Shown here: piece by piece, positions 7,375-16,021 of the stretch
Layout: each line of letters opens with the position of its first letter
Position numbering within the stretch: position 1 is the first letter of the stretch
Source: Acidobacteriota bacterium
GTDB lineage: Bacteria > Acidobacteriota > Vicinamibacteria > Vicinamibacterales > UBA2999
NCBI GenBank assembly: GCA_016184455.1
Contig: JACPCS010000121.1
Span: 1-64,000, forward strand
Length of the DNA: 64,000 bases
Reading direction: 5' to 3'
Translations under genes and position numbers: made by a program
The notes under the pieces: model-generated
Told to the model about the DNA's origin: nothing
Database searches by the model: none
Seen by the model: only the letters and a program-made list of their open reading frames with translations

Positions 7375-10098
7375 ATGCTGGATGCGCTGAAAGGATTGAC
7401 CGGCGGACGGTCGCAAAAACAGGTCGAGGAGCTCCAGAGCCTCATCGCGTCGGCACGCGAAGAGCGGAGCGCGCTCAACACGATGCTGACGCAGATCACG
7501 ATGCGCAGCTCCCGCCTGACCCAGATCGGCAAGACCCTGGGCGAGGTCGACGAGAAGACGACCACCGCGACGGGCCGCCTCGCCGAGGTCGACAGGCGCG
7601 TCGCCGGCCTGGAGGAGCGCGTCCGCACCTTCGCGGAGATCGACGCTCGCATCCAGAAGATGCTCGATGCCGCCCAGCAGGCGCAGGACGCGGCCGAGAA
7701 GCTGATCGCCCCCGACGGCGAGATCCAGAAGCACCGCCAGTCGGTGCAGCAGCTCTCGTCGCAGGCGCTCGAGGCCCAGGCGGCGGTCGCCTCCCTCAAG
7801 CGCGAGCAGGCGACGCTCGAGGAGTTCCGCAAGCAGCTCCGCCAGACGCAGGGCGAGATCCAGAGCTCGCTCAAGCAGGCCGCCACCGTGCGCGGCGAGC
7901 TCGATCAGATCCGCGGCACAGCCGGCCAGCTGGCCCACGACTACACGCGGCTCCGCGAGACGTCGAAGGAGGCGCGCGAGGACTCGCGCACGGCCGCCGA
8001 GACGGTCAAGGACCTCGAGAAGAAGCTCGGGCCGCTGATGCAGCTCCAGGAGCTGAGCAAGACGACCGAGGAGAAGCTCGCGGGCCTCAACGCCCTCGCC
8101 GAGCACGTGGCCCAGAAGGCCAAGGCGCTCGAGAGCCAGAAGCACACCGTCGAGCGCGCCGTCGTCGAGGCCAACCGCCTCAACGAGATGGTCTGGAACA
8201 TGGACGTCCAGATCAACAAGCTCAACGAGGCGCTCAAGGACGCGCACAAGAGCGAGGAGACCGTCGGGCGCATCGAGGCGCTCGTCGATCAGACGAACGT
8301 CTCGGTGGAGGCGGTCACCAAGGCGCGCGACGACCTGGCGCGGCAGTCGGCGCGCTTCGAGAAGGAAGGCCAGGCGCTGATGGAGAGCCTGCGCGGGTCG
8401 CTCGACCGTCTGGCGCTCGAGAAGAAGGAGATCGACGCGATCGACTTGCGGCTGCGCGCGCTGCAGACCGCGGCGGCCGAGGCCGAGACGCGCATCGACG
8501 GCGTCGCGGCGAAGGAGCGCAGCCTGCTGCAGCTCCACCAGAAGGTCGACGCGCTCACCAAGGACTTCCAGACGCTGACCGGCCAGGCCGATGAGCTCGC
8601 CAAGAAGCAGGCGGCCCTCGACGCGCTGCACGAGCAGCTGGAGCACGTCGACGAGCTCGCCAAGCGCACGGCGCAGCGGCACGACAGCCTGCTGCGCGGC
8701 CGGCAGGACCTCGATGCGCTGCAGCAGCAGATCCACGACTTCCACAAGGCGTACGCCGACATCGCGCAGCTCCGCGACAGGCTCGCCGGCGACCGCTCGG
8801 CGCTCGAGGCGTTCGGCGAGCGGATGACGTCGTTCATGGCGCGGACGCCGCAGCTCGACGCCACGCTCAACGCCGTCAACGCCAAGCTCGCGCTCGTGGA
8901 CGAGGGCGTCAAGCAGACGACGCGGCTCGGCGAGCTGACGGCGCGGCTCGATTCGCAGATCGCGCAGGTCGCGTCCCGCCTGCAGCTCGTCGACAGGCTG
9001 CAGGGGCGCGTCGACGCGCTGCACGCGCTGGCGACCGACGTCGACGGCAAGCTGGCGGAACAGCTCGCCCGCCGGACCGAGCTCGATACGCTCAAGAGCC
9101 AGTGCGACGCCATCCTCGCCCAGACGCTCGACGCCCAGCAGAAGGTCGAGGCCGTCGCCGAGCGCCAGAAGCAGGTGCTGCCGCTGGCCACGCGGCTCAC
9201 CGCGCTCGAGGGGCAGGTCGACGCGATCCACGCGCACGTCAAGGAGGTCACGCGCGACGAGGCGGTCCTGCGCGAGCAGGAGGCGCGGCTCGCCGAGTCG
9301 GTCGAGGCGGGCCGGGCGCTCGTGGCCGAGGCGAACGGGCGCATGAAGCAGACCCAGGCGCTCAACGACGAGCTCGGCCGCGCTTCCGCCATCAAGGAGG
9401 AGCTCATCGGCGAGCTCGCGCGCATCCAGACATATCAGCGCGACGCGTCCGCGCAGGTCGCCGCCACCGAGGATCAGCTCAAGCGCACCGCAACCCTCTT
9501 CAAGCAGCTCGAGCAGCGGCGCGCCCAGATTGCGTTCTCGGAGAAGAAGGTCGCCGGCGTGGAGGGGAAGGTCACCGAGCTCCTCCAGAAGGCGGCCGGG
9601 CTCGAGTCGCTCATCAAGAACATCGCCGACCGCGAGACCGTCGTGGCAGCCATCAAGGCGCAGGTCGATGCCGTGCACGAGGTCGGCGCCAGGAGCAAGG
9701 CCGACCTGCAGTTCGTCGCCGGCCACCGCGAGGAGGTCTCCTCGGTCAAGAAGGGAATCCAGGAGCTGCTGGCGACGGCGGCCGAGACCGAGGAGAAGAT
9801 CGCCGCCATCGAGACACGGCGGCAGACGGTCGATGAGGTGCTGGCGAAGACGAACCTCATCTCGAACCTGCTCGAGGACGTCAGCGTGAACCTCGAGACG
9901 ATCAACGAGCAGAAGACGATGATCGACCACATCAGCGAGAAGCTGGCGCAGATCGACTTCACGATGCAGGAAGTGCAGACCGCCATCCAGACGCTGAGGC
10001 AGGAGCGCGAGCTCGCCGAGCGCCTCGAGAACAGCATCAAGCAGCTCCGGATGAAGACGTCCAAGGCGGAGCCCCCGCGCAAGACCGGCATCGCCTAG
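7375..10098 (+). CDS. Large cytoplasmic coiled-coil protein
   Basis: Almost all of the 907 residues are charged, alanine-, glutamine- and leucine-rich heptad sequence, predicting one very long coiled coil with few breaks. There is no signal peptide, no membrane segment, no Walker motifs and no hinge domain, so it is not an SMC or RecN protein. The start at 7375 is fixed by CCGGAGGA at 7361-7368, and the track frame 11 codons further upstream has no ribosome site. The C-terminus is short and basic (KTSKAEPPRKTGIA). A filament-forming or scaffold role is inferred from the fold alone. It stands alone as a transcription unit closed by the hairpin at 10119. Confidence 0.75.
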   Translation: MLDALKGLTGGRSQKQVEELQSLIASAREERSALNTMLTQITMRSSRLTQIGKTLGEVDEKTTTATGRLAEVDRRVAGLEERVRTFAEIDARIQKMLDAAQQAQDAAEKLIAPDGEIQKHRQSVQQLSSQALEAQAAVASLKREQATLEEFRKQLRQTQGEIQSSLKQAATVRGELDQIRGTAGQLAHDYTRLRETSKEAREDSRTAAETVKDLEKKLGPLMQLQELSKTTEEKLAGLNALAEHVAQKAKALESQKHTVERAVVEANRLNEMVWNMDVQINKLNEALKDAHKSEETVGRIEALVDQTNVSVEAVTKARDDLARQSARFEKEGQALMESLRGSLDRLALEKKEIDAIDLRLRALQTAAAEAETRIDGVAAKERSLLQLHQKVDALTKDFQTLTGQADELAKKQAALDALHEQLEHVDELAKRTAQRHDSLLRGRQDLDALQQQIHDFHKAYADIAQLRDRLAGDRSALEAFGERMTSFMARTPQLDATLNAVNAKLALVDEGVKQTTRLGELTARLDSQIAQVASRLQLVDRLQGRVDALHALATDVDGKLAEQLARRTELDTLKSQCDAILAQTLDAQQKVEAVAERQKQVLPLATRLTALEGQVDAIHAHVKEVTRDEAVLREQEARLAESVEAGRALVAEANGRMKQTQALNDELGRASAIKEELIGELARIQTYQRDASAQVAATEDQLKRTATLFKQLEQRRAQIAFSEKKVAGVEGKVTELLQKAAGLESLIKNIADRETVVAAIKAQVDAVHEVGARSKADLQFVAGHREEVSSVKKGIQELLATAAETEEKIAAIETRRQTVDEVLAKTNLISNLLEDVSVNLETINEQKTMIDHISEKLAQIDFTMQEVQTAIQTLRQERELAERLENSIKQLRMKTSKAEPPRKTGIA

Positions 10099-10118
10099 CC
10101 ATCCCGTGAGGCACGTGT

Positions 10119-10143
10119 GTTGCAGCCCCATCGGGGCTGCAAC
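10119..10143. terminator. Hairpin downstream of coiled-coil gene
   Basis: GTTGCAGCCCC (10119-10129) pairs perfectly with GGGGCTGCAAC (10133-10143) around a 3-nt loop. It follows the coiled-coil gene by 20 nt and ends just before the next ATG at 10146. No T-run follows, so it may equally be a leader hairpin. Confidence 0.55.
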
Positions 10144-10145
10144 GC

Positions 10146-10517
10146 ATGAGCACCCCGCGACGAGCTCGAGCGTATGCCGTGCTCATGGCCGGCCTCTTCG
10201 CGGCCGTCAGCGCCGCGCAGCAGCCGACCGCGCTCGACCCGGCCGCCTTCCGTACCGCCATCGAACGCGGCCTCCGCCGAGCGCCCCGCAGGTTCGAGCC
10301 GCTGCTCGCGCCGTCGCAAACGGGCGTGCGCCTCGTCAACATCGATGTGGCGCGCACCGGTCCGCGCGCGCAGCGCGTCACGATCGATCTGAGCCAGAAG
10401 ACCCTGACCTACGACCCGTCGGGCAACGTCGACGCGCTGCACGACGAGCGGTTCACGCGCGTCGTGGCGCGCGCCATCCGCGACGCGCTCCTCGCATGGG
10501 CGGCGCTCGACGATTGA
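10146..10517 (+). CDS. Small exported protein, family not recognised
   Basis: 123 residues with an N-terminal signal-like segment (VLMAGLFAAVSAAQQP) and a compact mature domain of about 95 residues. It contains alternating strand-like segments (GVRLVNIDVAR, QRVTIDLSQKTLTYDP) and a C-terminal helix (VVARAIRDALLAWAALDD). No family is recognised. The gene starts directly after a perfect hairpin at 10119-10143, which leaves almost no room for a Shine-Dalgarno site. It lies 80 bp before the gamma-glutamyltransferase gene, separated by a heptamer repeat. Confidence 0.6.
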   Translation: MSTPRRARAYAVLMAGLFAAVSAAQQPTALDPAAFRTAIERGLRRAPRRFEPLLAPSQTGVRLVNIDVARTGPRAQRVTIDLSQKTLTYDPSGNVDALHDERFTRVVARAIRDALLAWAALDD

Positions 10518-10532
10518 GCGTATGATGGCGCC

Positions 10533-10566
10533 AGCCGGTAGGCGGTAGCTGGTAGCCGGTCGCTCG
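10533..10566. repeat. Heptamer repeat, AGCCGGT/AGCTGGT type
   Basis: Units AGCCGGT AGGCGGT AGCTGGT AGCCGGT in unbroken 7-nt steps lie between two plus-strand genes. Same GGTAG-type subfamily as 12416, 13654, 15084 and 49365. Confidence 0.7.
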
Positions 10567-10597
10567 CAGCACACCCCGTCTACGCGACTGACCTTCT

Positions 10598-12430
10598 ATG
10601 CGCGCACACACGTACGCCCGCTTCCTGCTCGTAGCCACTGTGATTGCGGCGGCCCCGTGGGTCGGCACTCCCACCGCGCAGTCGCCGCACCCGTTCGGGA
10701 TTCCCACCGCTGACGCCCCGAACCCGGCCGAGACGATCGAGACCGTCCCCGGCCTGCGCGCGCAGGGGTGGCGCAGCCAGGGCCGGTCCGAAGTGCTCGC
10801 ACGGCATGGCGTCGTCGCCACGAGCGATCCGCTCGCGGCGCAGGCCGGCCTCGAGATCCTGCAGAAGGGCGGCAATGCGATCGACGCTGCCGTCGCCACC
10901 GGCGCCGTGCTCGACGTCACGTCGCAGAACGACACCGGCATCGGCGGGGATCTGTTCGCGCTCGTCTGGTCGGCTCGCGACAGGAAGCTCTATGGGCTGG
11001 CCTCGGCCGGCTGGGCGCCCGCGGGATGGACGCCGGAGTTCTTCCGCGAGCGGCTGCGGGTGGGCGCCGTACCGGGACGTGGGGTGAATGCGGCGACGGT
11101 GCCGGGCGCGATTGCCGGCTACGACGCGCTGCTCAAGCGGTTCGGCACGATGACGTTCAAGGAGACGTTCGACCGCGCCGGCCGGATCGCGGACGAGGGC
11201 TGGGCGCTCGCCGAGCGCCGCCACGACGATCTCTCTGCCGTGGTCGGCGCGCTGCGCAACGATCCGGATTCCGCGCGCACGTTCCTGGTCTCCGGCGGGG
11301 CACCGCCGCTGTACAGCATCATCCGGAATCCCGGCCTTGCCGCCGCGCTCCGCCTCCTGCAGCAGCAGGGGCGTGACGCCTTCTATCGCGGGGAGATCGC
11401 GGCGGCGATCGTGGAGAAGGTCCAGGCGAACGGCGGGGTCATGACGCGGGCCGATCTCGCCGAATTCGAGCCCGAGTGGGTCGAGCCGATCTCGACGAAC
11501 TACCACGGCTACGACGTCTTCCAGCTGCCGCCGCCCGGCCAGGGAATGGCCGTGCTCGAGATGCTCAACATTCTCGAGGTGTGCGTCCCGCCTTTGGGCA
11601 TGAGTCTCGCCAAGCTGGGACACATGGACCCGATGTACTGGCACCTCGTCGTCGAAGCGAAGAAGCTCGCCTACGCCGACCTGTACGCCAACAACGCCGA
11701 TCCGAAGTTTGCACAGGTGCCGGTCGCGCGGCTGCTGTCCAAGGAGCACGCCGCCACGCTGTGCGGCCGCATCGATCCGAACGCGGCCTCGACGCCGGGA
11801 TCCGGTGCGCGGACCGACGGCGGCACGATCTATCTCGCGACGGCCGACCGCTGGGGCAACATGGTGTCGCTCATCCACAGCGTGTACAGCGTGTACGGGA
11901 GCGGCGCCACCGTGGGCAAGTACGGCTTCGTGCTGCACAACCGCGGGACGGCGTTCTCGCTCGACCCGCGCAGCGCCAATCTCGTCGCTCCGCACAAACG
12001 CCCCTTCCATACGATCATTGCCGGGCTCGTCATGAAGGATCGCCAGCCGGTCATGGCGTTCGGCAACATGGGCGGGAGCGTTCAGCCGGAATCGCACGTC
12101 CAGCACATGCTCAATCTCATCGACCTGGGCATGAACGTGCAGATGACGACCGACGCGGCACGCGTGACGCACAACCAGGGCGCCAACGTGCTCTCACTCG
12201 AGGCGAGCCTCTTTCAGGTGGTCGGCGCCGCGCTGCGCGCGAAGGGACACGTGGTGCAACCGGTCGACGGCGGTTCGGTCGGGGGGTACCAGGGGATCCT
12301 GTTCACGCGCGATCCCTCGCTCTCCGAGCCGACCCTCGACCGCCGCAGCGTGACCGACGACCTGCCGGTCAACGGCGTGTATCGCGCCGGGTCGGACCAT
12401 CGCAAGGACGGACAGGCTGTTGGCTGGTAG
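10598..12430 (+). CDS. Gamma-glutamyltransferase-like Ntn hydrolase, exported
   Basis: The 610 residues begin with a signal peptide and match the gamma-glutamyltransferase family along their length. Features include GGNAIDAAVATGAVLDVTSQ near the N-terminus of the large subunit, a GIGGDLFALVW segment, and the presumed autoprocessing site GGTIYLATAD with Thr about residue 410. Downstream are NMVSLIHSVY and GNMGG. The classical TTH nucleophile motif and GSPGG loop are absent; GGTIYL and GNMGG instead resemble the YwrD-like subgroup. The expected reaction is transfer or hydrolysis of gamma-glutamyl amides in the periplasm, but substrate is uncertain. The TAG stop falls inside the repeat at 12416-12465. 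Confidence 0.85.
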   Translation: MRAHTYARFLLVATVIAAAPWVGTPTAQSPHPFGIPTADAPNPAETIETVPGLRAQGWRSQGRSEVLARHGVVATSDPLAAQAGLEILQKGGNAIDAAVATGAVLDVTSQNDTGIGGDLFALVWSARDRKLYGLASAGWAPAGWTPEFFRERLRVGAVPGRGVNAATVPGAIAGYDALLKRFGTMTFKETFDRAGRIADEGWALAERRHDDLSAVVGALRNDPDSARTFLVSGGAPPLYSIIRNPGLAAALRLLQQQGRDAFYRGEIAAAIVEKVQANGGVMTRADLAEFEPEWVEPISTNYHGYDVFQLPPPGQGMAVLEMLNILEVCVPPLGMSLAKLGHMDPMYWHLVVEAKKLAYADLYANNADPKFAQVPVARLLSKEHAATLCGRIDPNAASTPGSGARTDGGTIYLATADRWGNMVSLIHSVYSVYGSGATVGKYGFVLHNRGTAFSLDPRSANLVAPHKRPFHTIIAGLVMKDRQPVMAFGNMGGSVQPESHVQHMLNLIDLGMNVQMTTDAARVTHNQGANVLSLEASLFQVVGAALRAKGHVVQPVDGGSVGGYQGILFTRDPSLSEPTLDRRSVTDDLPVNGVYRAGSDHRKDGQAVGW

Positions 12431-12465
12431 CTGGTTACCAACTACCAACCACCAACTACCAACTA
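12416..12465. repeat. Heptamer inverted repeat carrying both convergent stop codons
   Basis: GCTGTTG GCTGGTA GCTGGTT is followed by ACCAACT ACCAACC ACCAACT ACCAACT in strict 7-nt steps, forming a hairpin. The TAG at 12428-12430 ends the plus-strand transferase and the TAG at 12465-12463 ends the minus-strand propeller gene, so both convergent genes terminate inside the repeat. Confidence 0.85.
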
Positions 12466-13548
12466 AGGCCGCACGCGCACGTACTTCCGCAACATCTTCG
12501 GCCGCGGCTCGCCGCCGTAGATGTTGCCGTCGCGGTCGACGGCCACGAATTCGGCGCCGTTGCCGGCCGTATCCCGCGGGTCGGCCCACGGGAACAGGAT
12601 GAACTCGTGGACGGCGCCCGTCTTGAGGTCGCCGATCCGAATCCCCATATCCCACCCCGGGTTCTGCACATCGTCGGACTCCGAGTCGGCGACCAGGATC
12701 CGGCCGCGCACGTTGTCGAGGAAGACGCCGCTCGGCCGGCCGAATTGCAGCCATTGGGCGAGCGGCTTGCCGTCCTGGTCGAGAATCTGCACGCGGTTGT
12801 TGAAGCGATCGGCCACGAAGAGGCGCCCCTGCGCGTCCATCGTGATCCCGTGCAGCGTTCGGAACTCGCCCGGACCGTAGCCGGTCTTCCCGAACGCCTT
12901 GATGAACTTCCCGTCCTTCGAGAACCTGACCACTCGGTTGTTGCCGTTCTCGTTGTGGCCGTCGGCGACGAAGATGTCGCCGTTCGGCGCCACGACGACG
13001 TCGGCCGGCGAGTTGAAGTGCATCTGGTCGGACCCGGCCATGCCCGGCATGCCGAGCGTCATCAGGACCTTGCCCTGCGGGCTGAATTTGACCACCTGGT
13101 GCCCGCGCTTATCCCCTTTCGGGATGCGGTTCGCCGCGACCCCGTCGGTCACCCAGACGTTGCCGTCGGGGTCGACGTCGATGCCGTGCGGCCAGATGAA
13201 CATGCCGCCGCCGCCGAAGCTCGTGACGACGGTGCCGTCGGGGGCGAACTTATGGACAACGTCCGTCTTCGAGTCGCGGCATTCGTCGCCGAACCGCGCC
13301 GGATCGGCGAGCGGCTCGCACCGGATGACCGCCCAGATATGCCGGCCGTCGCGATCGATGGTGACGTCGCCCACCGCGCCCATGCCGCGGCCGCCCGGCA
13401 GCTTGGCCCACGACTCCACCATCCGGTACGGGTTCGGCAGCGCCTGTGCCCGCGCCGCGCCGGCCGGCGCGAACGATCCGATGAGCACCAGCGCGGCCAG
13501 CCCGACCGCCGCCGCCAGTGCGGGTCCCCTTCGCAGAGCGTCTCCCAT
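12463..13548 (-). CDS. Exported six-bladed NHL beta-propeller (peptidyl-hydroxyglycine lyase-like)
   Basis: About 361 residues: a signal peptide (GPALAAAVGLAALVLIGSFA) and then repeated NHL blades with D.G.VWV.D, FNSPADVVVAPNGDIFVADG, FRTLHGITMDAQGRLFVADRFNNRVQ and DVDPDGNVWVTDG. The set resembles peptidyl-alpha-hydroxyglycine alpha-amidating lyase propellers. The ATG at 13548 is preferred over the track start at 13611 because the signal peptide begins there. Propellers of this type are common exported proteins in Acidobacteriota. Enzymatic activity is not proved by the sequence. It is convergent with the transferase gene; similar propellers are at 20569 and 38670. Confidence 0.8.
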   Translation of the reverse strand: MGDALRRGPALAAAVGLAALVLIGSFAPAGAARAQALPNPYRMVESWAKLPGGRGMGAVGDVTIDRDGRHIWAVIRCEPLADPARFGDECRDSKTDVVHKFAPDGTVVTSFGGGGMFIWPHGIDVDPDGNVWVTDGVAANRIPKGDKRGHQVVKFSPQGKVLMTLGMPGMAGSDQMHFNSPADVVVAPNGDIFVADGHNENGNNRVVRFSKDGKFIKAFGKTGYGPGEFRTLHGITMDAQGRLFVADRFNNRVQILDQDGKPLAQWLQFGRPSGVFLDNVRGRILVADSESDDVQNPGWDMGIRIGDLKTGAVHEFILFPWADPRDTAGNGAEFVAVDRDGNIYGGEPRPKMLRKYVRVRP

Positions 13549-13653
13549 GGCTGCACCTCGCAAGTGAAATTGCGAGACCACTTGTACACCAGATCGCCGA
13601 TAATGCCGCACGGCTCGCCGGTAGCCCGCAGGGCGTAGGAAGCGGTGCCCGTT

Positions 13654-13680
13654 GCTACCAGCTACCGCCTACCAGCGAGG
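13654..13680. repeat. Heptamer repeat, GCTACCA type
   Basis: Units GCTACCA GCTACCG CCTACCA end one base before the GGGGGAGG ribosome site of the next gene. A weaker left arm (GGTAGCC, CGTAGGA) lies at 13619-13640. Confidence 0.6.
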
Positions 13681-13692
13681 GGGAGGTGCGAT

Positions 13693-14538
13693 GTGCGGAC
13701 AGCTCTCATAATCGCCGCGGTCCTTGGCCTGGCGGCCGGCGTCCTGGTGCAGGCGCAGGGGCAGGCGCAGCCGCAGGAAGAGCGGGTGCGTCAGATCCCG
13801 GCCGGCCGGCCCGGTCCCATCGAGACCGACCCGAAGATCATCAACCTGCCCGTGCCGCGACTCCACGACGGCAAGCCCGATCTGACCGGCCCGTGGGTCG
13901 GCGGCGGGTCCGATGCCGACATCGAGCGGGAAGGCGGGCTCAAGCCGGGCGAGCTGCCGCTGCTGCCGTGGGCGCGCGAGCTGCGGGCCAAGCGCGAGAA
14001 GACGACCTACGAGGAGCCGTACATTTACTGCCTGCCGATGAGCGTCCCGCGCGTCAATCCGTACCCGTGGAAGTTCTCGATGTCGTATACGGCGAAGGGA
14101 TTGACGTATGTCTACGTGCTCCACGAGACCGGCGACGCCGGCGCGCACCGCGTCGTCTACATGGACGGCCGCAAGCATCCCGACGCCGATCATCTGTTCC
14201 CGACGTGGTGGGGGCACTCGCTCGGGTCGTGGGACCGCGACACGCTCGTGATCGACACCGTCGGCTACAACGACAAGTTCTGGTTCGACGCACGCGGCAC
14301 TCCGCACACCGAGCAGCTCCATACGATCGAGCGGTGGACGCGCATCAACAACGGCACGCTCGTGAACGCCTTCACCCTCGACGATCCCGGCGCCTTCTCG
14401 CGCCCCGTGCAGCTCAAGTTCGAGGCGCGGCTCGCCGCCGCGGGCATCGAGCTGATGGAGTACATCTGCACCGAGAACAATCAGGTTGGCATCGCTGGCG
14501 GCTACCGCCCGAACAGCGAGGGCAAGCTCGAGAAATAG
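13693..14538 (+). CDS. Exported protein of the GRWEGDTLV family
   Basis: 281 residues with a signal peptide (RTALIIAAVLGLAAGVLVQA). The core motifs are LGSWDRDTLVIDTVGYND, PHTEQLHTIERWTR and an N-terminal PDLTGPWVGG. These define a family, common in Acidobacteriota and Proteobacteria, of secreted beta-rich proteins without assigned function; members at 40966 and 46750 carry GRWEGNTLV and GRWEGDTLV. The GTG at 13693 is chosen because GGGGGAGG is 7 nt upstream. It is followed after 23 nt by a DUF6152 gene, an arrangement repeated at 46750-47980. Confidence 0.75.
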   Translation: MRTALIIAAVLGLAAGVLVQAQGQAQPQEERVRQIPAGRPGPIETDPKIINLPVPRLHDGKPDLTGPWVGGGSDADIEREGGLKPGELPLLPWARELRAKREKTTYEEPYIYCLPMSVPRVNPYPWKFSMSYTAKGLTYVYVLHETGDAGAHRVVYMDGRKHPDADHLFPTWWGHSLGSWDRDTLVIDTVGYNDKFWFDARGTPHTEQLHTIERWTRINNGTLVNAFTLDDPGAFSRPVQLKFEARLAAAGIELMEYICTENNQVGIAGGYRPNSEGKLEK

Positions 14539-14561
14539 GCTTTGGGCCTTGGAGGCGTGAT

Positions 14562-14987
14562 ATGAGCCGAATTCATCGACGCGCTGCGCTGGCCGTCTCC
14601 TGCATCTGCCTGGCGGCGCCGGCATTCGCGCATCACGGGTTCGACACGGAGTACGACGCCAAGAAGAAGGTGGCGCTGTCGGGCGTGGTGACGAAGATCG
14701 AGTGGACCAATCCCCACATGCACATCTACATCGACGTCACCGGCGCGGGCGGCACGGTCACCAACTGGAACATGGAGATGGCGAGCCCGAACACGGTGCA
14801 GCGCCAGGGGTGGGGCCGATCGACGCTGCTGCCCGGCGACAAGGTGGTGTTCGAGGGCTACGGCGGCAAGGTCGTCGAGTCGCACGGGGCGCTGTCGCGG
14901 ATTGCCAAGGCCGACGTCCCCGACAAGCCGCTGTTCATCCAGGGCGGACCAGAGGCGGCGCGCGAGGGATTCCCGGGGCAGCGCTAA
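14562..14987 (+). CDS. Exported DUF6152 protein
   Basis: 141 residues with a signal peptide ending at AFAHHGFDTEYD, the His-His start typical of DUF6152. It is followed by KVALSGVVTKIEWTNPHMHIYIDV, the most conserved part of the family. The NPH segment with several histidines could bind metal or haem, but this is inference. TTGGAGGCGTGAT upstream supplies the ribosome site and also belongs to a short TTGGGCC-type heptamer tract at 14540-14553. The gene is in the same direction as, and 23 nt after, the GRWEGDTLV-type gene. The stop TAA is immediately followed by the structured element at 14989. Confidence 0.82.
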   Translation: MSRIHRRAALAVSCICLAAPAFAHHGFDTEYDAKKKVALSGVVTKIEWTNPHMHIYIDVTGAGGTVTNWNMEMASPNTVQRQGWGRSTLLPGDKVVFEGYGGKVVESHGALSRIAKADVPDKPLFIQGGPEAAREGFPGQR

Positions 14988-14988
14988 C

Positions 14989-15070
14989 TAGCGCGGATTT
15001 CGTTTCTGTGGCGCGAACCCTTCGGGTTCGCGAGGCGAGCCTGAAAGGCTCGCCCCACAAATCCGCGCTA
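14989..15070. repeat. 82-bp three-way-junction palindrome
   Basis: Outer arms TAGCGCGGATTT (14989-15000) and AAATCCGCGCTA (15059-15070) are perfectly complementary. Inside, TGTGG pairs with CCACA. Within that sit two independent hairpins: CGCGAACC/GGTTCGCG (15012-15032) and GGCGAGCC/GGCTCGCC (15034-15054). The result is a Y-shaped or cruciform fold in the gap between convergent genes, beginning two bases after a stop codon. It may act as a terminator or be a small non-autonomous mobile repeat. Confidence 0.8.
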
Positions 15071-15083
15071 GACGCATTTGAAA

Positions 15084-15145
15084 AATAGGCGGTAGGCAAT
15101 AGGCGGTAGGCAGTTTCGGGACTGCCCACTGCCTACTGCCTACTA
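15084..15145. repeat. Heptamer inverted repeat, TAGGCGG/CTGCCTA type
   Basis: AATAGGC GGTAGGC AATAGGC GGTAGGC, a 10-nt centre, then CTGCCCA CTGCCTA CTGCCTA. The two arms are complementary. The last unit supplies the TAG stop (15145-15143) of the minus-strand metallo-beta-lactamase-fold gene. Confidence 0.85.
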
Positions 15146-16021
15146 TGTCCCCCGGCCCCACAGCGCGCAGTACCTGCGCAGCGAGAAGATCAGGTTCGCC
15201 TCGTAGCCGGGCCACTCCGCGTACTTCGGGATCTTGAGCTCCTTCTCGACCGGCTCCCAGCACCGCCCCTGCTGCGCTTCGGTCTTCACGGCCGCCGAGA
15301 CGTCCTGGAGGAACGTGAGCTGATCCTGGGCGTCCTTCTTCGTCCCGAGCCGGCCACCATCACCCGGATGGCCGGGGATGAGCCGCTCCCAGTCCATTGA
15401 GAGAATCTGCTTGATCGACTGCTCCGCCTCGAGCGGATAGAAGTCGATCATCCCGCGTCCCGGGATCTGCCCGACGGGCAGCAGATCGACGACGAACACG
15501 ATCCGCTCTTTCGGCAGCCGCATGACGAGCGCGCTGTCGGAGTGGTTCGGCCCCACGTAGGTCAGCTCGAGCGCGGTGCCGCCGAGCGTGATTGTCCGCG
15601 TCTTGTCCACCGTCTCGTCCGGGAGCACGGTGTTCGGGTCGTTCAGCACCTTCAGCCGCTCGAGCGCCCGGCGGTGCGCGACGACGCGCGCGCCGGCCTC
15701 CTTGAACGCGCGGCCGCCCGCGATGTGGTCGAAATGATGATGGCTGTACACCAGATACCGGATCGGCTGATTCGTGACCTTGCGAATCTCGGCGAGATAC
15801 TGCGCCCCGCCCTGCGGCCGTCCGTATCCCACGGGGTCGGTGGCGATGACACCTTCCTTCGTGACGATGAACATCGCCTGGCTGTTCTGGTTGCGGAAGG
15901 TGTAGACCCCGTCGGTGCCGTCTACCTTCTTCACCTCGATCTGCGGCGGCTGCTGCGCCTCGGACCAGGCCTGGCCGAGCAGGACTGTGCAGGCGAGCAC
16001 CGCAAGTATTGTGCGCTTCAT
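15143..16021 (-). CDS. Exported metallo-beta-lactamase-fold hydrolase
   Basis: 292 residues with a signal peptide (MKRTILAVLACTVLLGQAWS). The zinc-site motif HHHFDH at YSHHHFDHIAGG is complete, with a following GPNHSDSALV histidine and LIPGHPGD near the C-terminus. This places it in the broad MBL superfamily of exported hydrolases; it is not close enough to true beta-lactamases to claim that substrate. GAGGGGG precedes the ATG at 16021. Its start overlaps the stop of the upstream MBL gene as ATGA, which implies translational coupling. The stop codon lies in the heptamer repeat. Confidence 0.87.
   Translation of the reverse strand: MKRTILAVLACTVLLGQAWSEAQQPPQIEVKKVDGTDGVYTFRNQNSQAMFIVTKEGVIATDPVGYGRPQGGAQYLAEIRKVTNQPIRYLVYSHHHFDHIAGGRAFKEAGARVVAHRRALERLKVLNDPNTVLPDETVDKTRTITLGGTALELTYVGPNHSDSALVMRLPKERIVFVVDLLPVGQIPGRGMIDFYPLEAEQSIKQILSMDWERLIPGHPGDGGRLGTKKDAQDQLTFLQDVSAAVKTEAQQGRCWEPVEKELKIPKYAEWPGYEANLIFSLRRYCALWGRGT

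Noticed and set aside
7246-10131. 961-residue antisense frame over the coiled-coil gene
   Set aside because: Mirror of the heptad codon pattern; no ribosome site and no natural composition.
13518-14987. 489-residue frame spanning 13518-14987
   Set aside because: Only its last 141 residues (DUF6152) are real; the rest is out of frame with the GRWEGDTLV-type gene.
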